Shown: positions 12,201 through 24,200 of the stretch, one piece after another | Position numbering within the stretch: position 1 is the stretch's first letter | How the letters are laid out: the number at the start of each line of letters is the position of its first letter | Assembly: GCA_963575745.1 (NCBI GenBank) | Contig: CAUYUJ010001390.1 | Location: 10,001-74,000, forward strand | DNA from: Prorocentrum cordatum | Taxonomy: Eukaryota; Sar; Dinophyceae; Prorocentrales; Prorocentraceae | Direction: 5' to 3' | Length of the DNA stretch: 64,000 bases | The notes under the pieces: model-generated | Databases searched by the model: none | What the model was told of the DNA's origin: nothing | Seen by the model: the letters and a program-made list of their open reading frames with translations, nothing else | Position numbers and translations under genes: made by a program

Positions 12201-15200
12201 CGGTTCGGTTCCGGTTTTCGCGCGGTTGGGTCCGATCGGTTCGGTTCGGTTCGAGTGGCCGCTCCGGTTCGGTTCGGCCCGACTGGTCAGGTGCGACGTT
12301 GGGCGCCCCGTCTGCGTAAGCGACGACCCAGTTTGAAAAAAAGGGAGGGAAGGAGGAGGAGGAGGAGGAGGAGGAGGAGGAGGAGGAGGAGGAGGAGGCG
12401 GAGGCGGAGGCGGAGGAGGGAGGAGGAGGACGACGAGGAGGAGAAGGAGGAGGAGGAGCAGGAGGAGAAACGTGGAGGCGTGGAGGCGCGAGGCCCTCCA
12501 GCGACGTGCCCCGACGGGGGTCGCAGCCCCGAGGGGGGTCGCAGCCCCGAGGGGGGTCGCAGCCCCGAGGGGGGTCGCGCCCGCCAGGGGGGTTGCACCC
12601 GCCAGGGGGGTTGCGCCCGCCAGGGGGGTTGCGCCCGCCAGGGGGGTTGCACCCGCCAGGGGGGTTGCACCCGCCAGGGGGGTTGCACCCGCCAGGGGGG
12701 TTGCACCCGCCAGGGGGGTTGCACCCGCCAGGGGGGTTGCACCCGCCAGGGGGGTTGCACCCGCCAGGGGGGTTGCGCCCGCCAGGGGGGTTGCGCCCGC
12801 CAGGGGGGTTGCACCCGCCAGGGGGGTTGCGCCCGCCAGGGGGGTTGCACCCGCCAGGGGGGTTGCACCCGCCAGGGGGGTTGCACCCGCCAGGGGGGTT
12901 GCACCCGCCAGGGGGGTTGCACCCGCCAGGGGGGTTGCACCCGCCAGGGGGGTTGCACCCGCCAGGGGGTTGCACCCGCCAGGGGGGTTGCACCCGCCAG
13001 GGGGGTTGCACCCGCCAGGGGGGGCCGCCCGCCAGGGGGGTTTGCACCCGCAGGGGGGTTGCAGCCCGCCAGGGGGGTGCGCCCGCCAGGGGGGTTGCAC
13101 CCGCCAGGGGGGTGCGCCCGCCAGGGGGGTCGCGCCCGCCAGGGGGGTTGCACCCGCCAGGGGGGTTGCACCCGCCAGGGGGGTTGCACCCGCCAGGGGG
13201 GTTGCCCCCGCCAGCACCGCGCCAGGGGTGGCCAGGGGGTTTGCACCCCCAGGGGGGTTGCACCCGTAGGGGGTTGCACCCGCCAGGGGGTTGCCCGCCA
13301 GGGGGGTTGTTTGCAGGGGGTTGCCGCCACCGCCAGGGGGGGGTTGCGCCCGCCAGGGGGGTTGCACCGCCAGGGGAGAAAGGGGAGGTGCGCCAGGGGG
13401 GTTGCACCCGCCAGGGGGGTTGCACCCGCCAGGGGGGTTGCACCCGCCAGGGGGGTTGCGCCCGCCAGGGGGTTGTCGCGCCCGCCAGGGGGGTTGCACC
13501 CGCCAGGGGGGTTGCACCCGCCAGGGGGGTTGCACCCGCCAGGGGGGTTGCACCCGCCAGGGGGGTTGCACCCGCCAGGGGGGTTGCACCCGCCAGGGGG
13601 GTTGCGCCCGCCAGGGGGGTTGCACCCGCCAGGGGGGTTGCGCCCGCCAGGGGGGTTGCGCCCGCCAGGGGGGTTGCACCCGCCAGGGGGGTTGCACCCG
13701 CCAGGGGGGTTGCGCCCGCCAGGGGGGTTGCACCCGCCAGGGGGGTTGCGCCCGCCAGGGGGGTTGCGCCCGCCAGGGGGGTTGCACCCGCCAGGGGGGT
13801 TGCACCCGCCAGGGGGGTTGCACCCGCCAGGGGGGTTGCGCCCGCCAGGGGGGTTGCACCCGCCAGAGGGGGGTTGCGCCCGCCAGGGGGGTTGCACCCG
13901 CGAGGGGGGTCGGCCCGCCGCGCGCCAGGGGGGTCGCTCCCGCGAGGGGGGTCGCACCCGCGAGGGGGGTCGCACCCGCCAGGGGGGTCACAGCATGCGA
14001 GGGGGGTCGCGCCCGCCAGGGGGGTCGCAGCCCGCGAGGGGGGTTGCGCCCGCGAGGGGGTCACAGCCCGCGAGGGGGGTCGCACCCGCGAGGGGGGTCA
14101 CAGCCCGCGAGGGGGGTCGCACCCGCCAGGGGGGTCGCACCCGCGAGGGGGGTCACAGCCCGCGAGGGGGGTCACAGCCCGCGAGGGGGGTCGCACCCGC
14201 CGGGGGGGTCATCGGGGTCCTGGGGTCCGGACCAGAGGGGAAAGGGGTTCGGTTCGGTTCCCGTCGGTTCGGTTCAGGGGCCGCCCGGTTCCGGTTCGGT
14301 TCCGGTTCTGGTTCGGTTCGGTCCTTGCCGGTTCGGTTCTGAATGAATTCGGTTCGGTCCGGTTCGGTTTTCTACGTTCCTGGTTTTGGACCGGTTCGGT
14401 CCGGTTCGGTCACGGTTCCCGGTTCTCGGTTCGGTGCGGCCCCTTCATGTTGATCTTAAACATGAAACCATTCCAGCCGAGCGGGTATCGACCCCCCTGC
14501 ACCACTCCGTGGACAAAGGAAACACCGTGCGCACGCATTGGTTTATCATGATTGATCAGTGTTCAAGGGTCTCTTTCAGAAAATGGGAGGGAAACTTCAC
14601 GCGCGCGTGGTTACGCGCTCATGCCGAAATCCTTCTAACACCTGAGGTTTCGCAATGGTTCCACAATCGAACGCCCTGAAAGCATATAAGACACGTGGTT
14701 TGTAACACGGGTTTTCGAACATGTGTCGGCGCGCCTTTCTGTCATGCATTCATGTGTTTTGTAAGTTCGACCAAGCGTGTCTCTCGAGCGCGAATTTCGA
14801 AAGCATTCGAACGCCCGTGCGCGCGTGCTGGGTGGGCACGATCCCTGGCAACTATTACCATGCGGACCACTCGCGCGCGTCGGCCGCGCGCATGTCGAAA
14901 TCCTTCAAAAACCTTCATCATCGACGCGAAGACACCATCATCGTCACCGGCGTGATCACCGTCGGCGCCGTCATTGGTTTTGCCGTCGCCATCGTCACTA
15001 TCATCACGGTCATCGCTACTACCATCATCGTGTCTACCGTTGTCGACGTCGCCATGATACCGCGCCCGCCCAAGACAACGACTCGCACTGACATGTCCGC
15101 GCACCAGCGTTGCTTGCGATACGCGTTGGGATGTGTCCAGCGGTCAGCGCCACCGCAGCCGCGCTGGTCGCGCCAAACTAGTTGGCTGTTGTGCGCGCGA

Positions 15201-18200
15201 GCATGCGCGGGTTCGCGCGGCCGCATACATACACCAACCAGCACCAAACATTCATCGTAAGTTCCGCCGCGTGGGTTTTGCAAACCAAGTTGCGGGTGAG
15301 TGGTTTGAATTCATGTGCGGGTTGTGGAGTTTTCAATCCCAATATTTTCACAATTAGTTTCTTGCGCCAGATAGATTGAACCACGTAGATTTTCCTTGTG
15401 TGAAAAGGAATTCGGGTCCTCCGCCCTCTCGAGGCCGGACTTGTCCGCCCCCTAGGAGATGTGAAAGCTACATACGAGTCTGCCCCACCGTTCATTGTTC
15501 GTATGCGACCATGAGGTCCCAGCCAACGAAGTATTGGCCCCCTCTTTTCATCCACTGCAGACAAAAACTGTTCGCCCGCCCACCTCTTTATCTTCAATAC
15601 TTGCTTCCATATTTCTAATGGAAGAAAACAACAAATACGAATTGCACACGCACGCGCGCTGTCGCGCGCGCGTGCCGAACTCCTTCAATCATCCCTTTTG
15701 TCGTAAAAGGGCAAACATCGTTTTGGAAGACTGTTCAGCAAAGCCTGCGATCGCGCTTTCACGCATCCTATAGAAACTCCGAGGTTTCTCAACATCCAAC
15801 ACGTTCATGAAATGCTACCAACCGTGCCTTTTCGCGCGCGCATGTCGAAATCATTTGAACGCCCGTGCGCGCGTGCTGTCGCAAGGACTCGGCCAAAGAT
15901 GGGACGAATTGCGCTCGCGCTCGTTTTCGCGCACGCATGCCGAAGCCTTCTCATAACTTGAGGTTCCATGGGGATTTCAAAATCGAGCATTCTCGACACC
16001 GCTCAAGAAAACGAGCGGCCTCGCAGCAGGAACTTTCCAAAAAACGTTCGCGCTTTTGCTATGCATCTACCGCTACTAAACGTGCCCTTCGCGCGCGCAT
16101 ATACGAATCGTTCGAACGCCCTTGAACTGGTGTTTGGGGGGCTCGATCTTTGTCAACGGATACCATGCGGGCCACTCGCGCGAATCGACCGCACGCATGT
16201 CGAAATCCTTCCCAACCATTAATCACCGACGCGAAGGCCATCATCGTCACCAGCGTGATCAGCATCGGCGCCGTCATTGTTCTCGCCGTCGTCATTGTTA
16301 TCATCGTCGCCAGCGTCGCTACTATCATCATCGTGTCTGCCAGTAGCCATGCGACCGCGCCCTTCCGACTCACCGATTCGCGCTGACAGGCTTTCGCGCC
16401 AGCGCGGCTTGCAAGATGCCTTGGGATGTTCCAAGCGGTCCACAGCACCGCGGCTTTCTCGGTCGCGCAAGACTATCGGTCGCTAGCGCGGCCGCAGCGA
16501 TGCACCAGCAAGCGCCAAGCAGGCCAGTTGGATTGCGGTTCGTGGCTTTTGAGTTGTGGGATTACGGTGGAGGCCAGTCCACAAGAAACCTTCCACAAGA
16601 AACCCAACCCTGAGACCCCAGGGCGTCCATGGATTGTTGGCGTGGTAACGTAACGCTTTCCACAGCAATCGGAACCCAAGAAACCCAGGGCACCCTGGAG
16701 GCAAGCCAGGTGCTTGGCATGGGCTTCCATTGTAATTGGCACGCGAGGGGTCGGGATGTCATCCCAGATTGTCGGCCAGATTCTTCCTTCGGGCGCACGC
16801 GAGGGGATGAGGGGGGACGAAAAGAGAGAGCGCTTCGGGTGGATGGGCGTGCAGGGGGGATGATTCCTCTCGCTTCGCGGGGTGCACGTCCGGGAGTACG
16901 TACAGTCAAGTCGTCGTAGGAGTTCTCGGGAGTCTCTTGGGGACTTTTTCAGGGTTCGGCTTCTTGGGGGCGTCTTGAGCTGTATTGGGCGCTGTTGCGC
17001 CGTTTGGCCCCTGCGGAGGCCGTATTGGGGGCCTCTCGCGGCCGCCTGGGGGCTCTCTTGGGGTCTTTTTGGGCCGTCTCGGGGGGCCCTTGAGCCACCT
17101 TTCTAAGCCGTCTTGGGGCCCTCTTGGGCCTTCTTGGGGTCCTCCCTGGCGTTTCTTGAGCAGTCATGGGGCGATTTGGGAGCCTGCTTGGGTCGTCAGG
17201 AGTCGAACAAAGCGAGAACGCGAAAATCCTTCCAAACCCTACAGAAAATCAATATTTTGGGCTTGCGGAGGCGTTGTTGGAGCTCCTTTTGGGGCCCAAT
17301 TTGGCCATCTTGGGCGCTTTTGGGACCCTCTTGGGGCCATCGTGGGCCGTCTCGGGGCCGTCGTGGGCCGTCTCGAGTCCATCGTGAGCCATCTTGATGC
17401 CCTCTTGGGCCCCCAGGAGGGCCACGGGCCCAAATCATAGATTTTCCATTGGTTTGGGGGGGTTTTGAAGCCCAGAAGGGGTCCACCGTCTTTGGGTCGG
17501 TGGATGTGGCGTGGCCCCTGGGTGGGGGTCAGGGGGAGATATTATAATGTAACACATTACAATGTGTAGCAAGTCTGCAATCATCGGATGCATTGGATGC
17601 GTTGCATTAGGGCGTTCGCTGGACAACGCTGCCCCTCGGCACGTCACCTCCGGACTTGGATTCTACAGGCTTGCGCCACATCCGCCGACCCCGCTGGTTC
17701 CACGCCCCAAAACCAGTATCGTCTAACCGATCCCCATCCCCAATGGGGGAGGGTATCTCAGCCCCCATCATCCCGCCACCCCAGTGTTGGATATGACTTG
17801 CATCCCCATCTCGGGGGGTAACTCGGCCAGTGGGGATCGGTTAAACGATGCTCACAAACACAAAAAAAACAGCCCGCTGAGGGGGCTGACCCTCCCTGAT
17901 GATAGTACCCGAGTGTGGAGATCCACAGCGGGTCGGCGGATTTACATATGGTTGGGTGAACAAGCGAGACGGGAGATCCGAGGGAGAGAGCTAACGAGAG
18001 AAGGAAGGAAGGACCTTACGTGTGGAAGCGGGAAGATATGGCCAGCCAACACAGCAGGGGGCCGAGGGCGAGGAGACGGGGACCGGGAAGGAGGGGCATG
18101 TGGAGGGACACGGGGGGATGGGGGGAGAACGGGGTGGGGTGCGGGAGGGGGGTGCAGAGGGGAGAAAGGAAAGAAGGAGGAGGAGGCGGAGGAGGAGCAG

Positions 18201-21200
18201 GAGGAGCAGGAGGAGGAGGAGGAGGAGGAGGAGGAGGAGGAGGAGGGACTCGGCCGGCCCGCCCCCCCGCGGCAGTGGAGCGGGGCGGGGGGCCGCGGAG
18301 CCCCCCTTCGAAATGAGCCGGGCGCGCTCCTGGCAGCGGTGCGGGCGCCGGGACGAGGCGCTGCAGCTGTGCGGCGAGGCGCCCCTCCCCCCTCGCCCCG
18401 CCCAGCGCGCTCCGCCCAGCCCCTCGCAGGCGAGGAGAGGGGCGAAGAAAAAACGCCATGAATCGGCGTCACCCCAGCATGCTTATACTGTATGTGCGTC
18501 GGCTCCCCAGGGGCGATGCGCGCACCGAGAAATCTCGTAGTAGATGCGTCGTGGCGGGCGCTTTCTGGCCACACCGCTGGGAAAACGATGTGCTACAAGA
18601 TGGGTGTACTATATGTTCGGGTCGGACGCGCGCCTCCAAGGTGGACATATAGTACTCGTATATCTCTGCGCGTCCCAATCAACAGAAACTAGTGGCGCTT
18701 CGCGCGGATTGCTTGGATCCGCGCTGGACCCCCCCGGCGGCGCCTCCGGCGCCGCCCCTGGCGCGCTCCGGGCGCTGTGGGGAGAGGGGTCCAGCCCAGA
18801 TCCAGGAAGTCCGCGCGGGACCTTCAAAAGTTTATGTTTATGCCGTAGTTTTTCTTCCTCTACCTGCGGTGGGCATTGCACGTATTCGCCGGGGGACCTC
18901 GCCGAAGGCACGTACCAACGACGACCCCGGATGCAGGTATGGCTCGCCCCCATCGTTGCCCCTGACCCCCCCACCCCCAGCGCGCGCCCGCTCCCCCCTC
19001 TGGTTTGCACATTGGCGGGGGGCCCTGATTTTTTGTTTTCGCGGGCGAGGTTTGTACCGTCGGACCGAGGCATAATATCGAGGTCGTCTAGGGGAGGGTG
19101 CCCTCATGCCTCGCGTTTGTTGGATGTTCTTGTGTGTCCTTGGGAGGGTACCCTTGGATGGTCTGTGCGTTTTGGCCGGCGGAGGGTCTCGTGTTCTTGA
19201 GGGATATTATTATTGCCTGGTTCCGACTGTATCCATATCCATTGCAGTTGGGAGTTCCGGGCTCCCCCCCCAAGAAACCCGAGGCGCCCTGGACATGGAT
19301 GATAAAACATCGGCCCCAAGGGGTTCGGTTTGTGTCCACATCCAGTGCGCCCCGGCCATGTGGCACCCCTTCCCAGAAGGTCCAAGACGCACCGAATATG
19401 GATATACGTCTTTCGGATGCAACTCCTGGAAGGTCAATTTCTGTTTTCGCCCTGGTCCGAAATCCGGCTTAATCCAGCTTAATCCCGCTTAATCCCGATT
19501 AATCCGGCTTAATCCTGCTTAGACCGAGGCCCTTTCCGGCGTAACAGCTCCCAAAAGGAGCTTAATCCTCTTTAATATTTCCGACGAACACCTCCCAGTA
19601 GTTGCCTCCTAAGACATGTTGCCCGCATTTTGGGGGACGCCAGATTTTCTGCAAGCGTGGCGTGGGTGCCCCGCTGCCAGTGAGGGTTCACGCGGCGATG
19701 GCGCGCGGGCGACGCCCAGAGGAGGCGGTCGAGGTTGAACTCCGTGACGGTGAGGCCGCGGGGCCCGACGGATCTCCACCTTGAGCGATCGGGGCCGCGA
19801 TCGCTGCAAGGCTGAGCGATCGACGCGCTGTCAAAAAACCCTGCGCATGCCGACGCCGCGCGAAGCCTACAGTCGAACCGAGGTACGCGATCGACGTCGG
19901 TGCGGGGAGGCTACCCTGATGTCCTCCGTGTATGCTGGATGCTCTCGTGCATCCTGGGCGACGGCATCCTCGAATGTCCTTCAGCTTGGCCGGCGGAGGG
20001 CCTCGTGTCCCTGAAGGGTGCTTTTGTGCCCCAGGTCCGGCTGTACCGTACAGTCGGGGCGCTCAAGAAGGAACTCTTTTCGCTGGGGAGGGGCTCGGCG
20101 TTCCCTGATTGTTTTACAGTTTGCCTTGGGTTTTCCTTGGGGGGTCCATGGGAAATCGAAGTTTACCTCATGGGAAAAAGGGGCCTCGTTCCTTATCTAG
20201 GGTTCCCTGGGTCAACGACCGTACGCAGGCAGCAAGGGGGGAGGAGCGCCAGCAGGGGCGCCAGCAGGGGCGCCAGCAGAGCGGCCCGCGGTGCCAGGCT
20301 CAGCGCACACAGCGCGCCGCGGGGCGCCCCGAGGCTCGCCGAGCTCGCTCCCTGGCTCGCGAAGTGCCGACTCGCACACGTCCGGAAGACACAGGCCCTC
20401 CTCCATGTGATGGATCGTACCGTCGGGGCGCTGAAGAAGGAGCCCTTTTCGTTGGGGAGGGGCTCGGTGTTCCTGGAGTGTTTTTCAGCTTGCCTCAGGT
20501 TTTCCTCATGTTTTCGATCGGAAATCGAAGTTTAACTTGTGGAAAAAAGGAGCCTCGTCTCTTATTTAGGGTTCCTTAGGTCAACGCTCTCCTCCATGTG
20601 ATGGATCGTGCATCCCCGTCGGCGCAGCCATTTGTGAGCAGCTGCTCCGCGAGTGGCGGAGCTCGCTTTTGTCTCCAGGCCGCGCGGCCGCGGTGTCCGT
20701 CTGGTGGCTCCGGCTGCGCAGCGCCGCGCGCCAATCCGCCTCGGGTCCCCCTGGGGCGCTGCGCTGGAACTATCGGGCCGGGCGAAAGGGGGGGATTGGG
20801 AAAGGGGGGGTTACGAAATCTGCTGCATGCAGCTGGTTTCGGCCCCGCCGAGGGGCCCATTCCTCGATACATCGCCGCCTCCGGCGCCGGGAGGCGCCGG
20901 GAAAATCAGCTACGTGAGCTCATTCTCAAACCCCCCCTTTGCTATCCCCCCCTTTTGCCCGACCCGAGTCCCCCTGAGGCGCTGCGCTGGAACTCAGGTC
21001 GGGGCTCAAGAGACGGGGGTCAATGCAGACGGGGGTCAGCCAGAGCGCGGGATCTTGCAGGATCCAGCAGAGCCAGGGGTGCATTGGACCGGGCTTGCGT
21101 GCAGGATCCTTCAGGAGCCCGCAACATCTTGCAGGATCTTGCAAGACCTGAATGACCCTGGTTTGCATTGACCCGGGTCAGTACATCTTGGAGGGTCAAG

Positions 21201-24200
21201 CCTGCCTGCTTCTAGAAGACCGAAATTTGGGGCCGATGCCAAATACAGTTCTCACGTCCCAGCCATGGACACATTGGGTGCCGTGGTGTCCATAGACACT
21301 TTCAGGGCCGACAACGTGGCCGTTGAGCTCGGCGCGGTGCAAGGTCGGAGAAAGGGTGGAACCGTCTACGGCACGATCTCTTGTTATAGCGCAGGTCCCA
21401 CGCGGTACTCCAAAGTAGATCCCCGATCGGGGGGGGGCACACATCCTCTGTCTCGGCAGCAAGAGGCCTACGTCCCACGCAGTGCGCGCAGGCGCGGTCT
21501 TCTCGGGGGTCGGACCTCCCATGTCGAGCCTCTGCCCGGATGGGGGGCTGCACTTCCCCCGGCCCCCGGCAGCAAGCGGTGTGCGCCACCCACGGGGGCG
21601 TGGAGACATTCAGATCGGCGAGCGGTCGTGATAATGATGCGCTCAAGAGAGTAGGGTTGTCGTCGGGTCCCGCGTGGCCAGAGGCGCATGGCCGAGTGCG
21701 AATGGCCGAAAGGTGTCGGAAGCGTCAGAATCCCAGAGCGCATCCTGAGCCAATCGCATCATGGCATTGCTTCCGTCCTGGATCCGGGGAAGAAAAACTG
21801 CTTGAACATGAACTTTGCGCTATCCGCGCGGATTGACTGGATCTGCGCTGCACCCCCAGGGGGCGCCGCCAGGGGGGTTCAGCGCCGATCCAAAAAATCC
21901 GCGAGTAGCTCCGACTGTTCATTGGGAAGGCCTTGCGGCCGGTGCCGCTGACCCTGAATGGGGTCGACGACGACGACGCTAACGCTCTGGTGACCTTCCT
22001 GGGGCTTTCTTGGGAGCCTCTTGGGCTCTGTTGAGGGCCTCCATATCCGTGGTCACTTGGAGCCGTCTCGGAGCGGATCTGAGGACTCTTGAAGCCATGT
22101 GGGACAATACGCTGCACTCCGCAACAGCAGATAAGAGTGAAGAGGGTGCCTCTGGGGGGGGGGTCCGGGAATAGTGGGGACCAGGCGGGAGGGGGGGATG
22201 GGGGGCGTGGAGTTTCTCCTGTCCACAGGGGGGGGCATCTCTTGTCTCCCGGGGCCCGGGAGGTCGATTTCCGTCCAGCTGGATCGCTTGAGGAGGAGAG
22301 GGTGGGCGACGGTGACGACGACGACGCTTCAATTTTTTCCCAACCATCCCGTGGTGTTGGGTCCTCGTTTTGAAGAGACGGTGCCCCGCGTCTCCTCACC
22401 TTCCTTCCTCCTCCTCCGCCTCCTCCCCCCTCCCTCCTCCCTCCTCCCACTATCACGGCACACCCCTCACACGCTTCGTGGCCCCATAGGGAGCTCCACC
22501 GAAGGCCCCAGTGGCTGCGTTGGTATGGCGGCGCCGCACCCAATTTGGCACACCCCTCACACGTTTCGTGGCCCCATAGGGAGCTCCACCGAAGGCCCCA
22601 GTGGCTGCGTTGGCATGGCGGCACCGCACCCATTTCTGAACACCCCTCACACGTTTCGTGGCCCCATAGGGAGCTCCACCGAGGGCCCCAGTGGCTGCGT
22701 TCGCATGGCGGCACCGCACCCATTTCGGCACACCCCTCACACGTTTCGTGGCCCCATAGGGAGCTCCACCGAGGGCCCCAGTGGCTGCTTTCGCATGGTG
22801 GCACGCACCCATTTCGGCACACCCCTCACGCGTTTCGTGGCCCCTGAGGGAGCTCCACCGAGGGCCCCCCTGGCTGCGTTCGCATGGCGGCACCGCACCC
22901 ATTCGGCACACCCCTCACACGTTTCGTGGCCCCATAGGGAGTCCCACCGAGGGCTCCAGTGGCTGCGTTCGCATGGCGGCACCGCGCCCATTTCGGCACA
23001 CCCCTCACCCGGTTGGTGGCCCCATAGGGAGCTCCACCGAGGGCCCCAGTGGCTGCGTTCGCATTGCGGCACCGCACCTATTTCGGCACACCCCTCACCC
23101 GCCCGGTTCGTGGCCTCATAGGGAGCTCCACCGAGGACTCCAATGGCTGCGTTCGCATGGCGGCACCGCGCCCATTTCGGCACACCCCTCACACGTTTCT
23201 TGGCCCCATAGGGAGCTCCACCGAGGGCCCCAGAGGCTGCGTCCGCATGGCGGCACCGCGCCCATTTCGGCACACCCCTCACACGTTTCGTGGCCCCATA
23301 GGGAGCTCCACCGAAGGCCCCAGTGGCTGCGTTGGCATGGCGGCACCGCACCAATTTCGGCACACCCCTCACACGTTTCGTGGCCCCATAGGGAGCTCCA
23401 CCGAGGGCCCCAGTGGCTGCGTTCGCATGGCGGCACCGCACCCATGTCGGCACACCTCTCACACGTTTCGTGGCCCCTTAGGAAGTTCCCCCTCATTCGT
23501 TCAACCTGCTTTTTGGTACTCGTAACTGCATATGGTTGGGTCCATCGCCAGGATAATTGATGCAGGTCGGCGTTGGCCAAGGTGGTTTCCAGAGAGCCAA
23601 CAGGGCTCGACCTAAGCGTTGTTTTTTGTTTGCGATGTCGAGGACCGTTTTCGTTTCCATTTAGTCGAGCCTGACGAGCGAATATCGTGGTTGTTGAGCT
23701 GGAGGGGCTCTTGGATGCCCTCATGCTTCCCGATCTTCGTCGGGTGGCTTCAAGAAAGCCAGCCAGCATGCAGGCTGTAGCTATTTTGGCCCAAGTAAGT
23801 GGTTCAAGCCAGAGACCTCAAGTCGCTGCTCCTGCTCACTGCAAAACCAGAACATGAGTCGTCACCCCCAGACGGGGGACCGATGGGCCCAGGAGCAGGG
23901 TGTCGAGGTCTTGCTCAAGCTGGCCCAGGACTCCGACGCTGTGAGGAACGCCATCGTGAACCACGAGGTGGTCCAGAGGTGCCTCCTGCAGATCTCCGAG
24001 CAGCTGCACGACATGGCGCGATGGGACATGCCCGCCCCGCCCACGACTCTGACCGCCGCCCCCCCGGGCCTCTGGCAGCATGACCCCGCAGGAGCTCCCG
24101 GCACCGAGGCCCACGCGCAGTCTCGCCGGCGGCGCCCGGCCCCCCCCGCGGCCGAGCCCGGGGCGGCCGCGCCTCCCCGGCCGAGGTGCCCGCCCGACCA

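Noticed and set aside
12525-14210. Possible CRISPR-like array
   Set aside because: Units are contiguous 18-mers without unique spacers, and there are no cas genes.
11889-14551. Very long ORFs (about 560-820 codons) on both strands
   Set aside because: They exist because the 18-bp minisatellite unit is divisible by three and free of stops in all six frames; the products are plain hexapeptide repeats.
14721-15260. ORF with hydrophobic stretches resembling membrane segments
   Set aside because: The hydrophobic runs come from ATC/GTC repetition, and the duplicated copy does not keep the frame.
21725-23769. 315- and 365-codon ORFs over the 90-bp array
   Set aside because: Unit length divisible by three explains them; no domain recognised in any frame.
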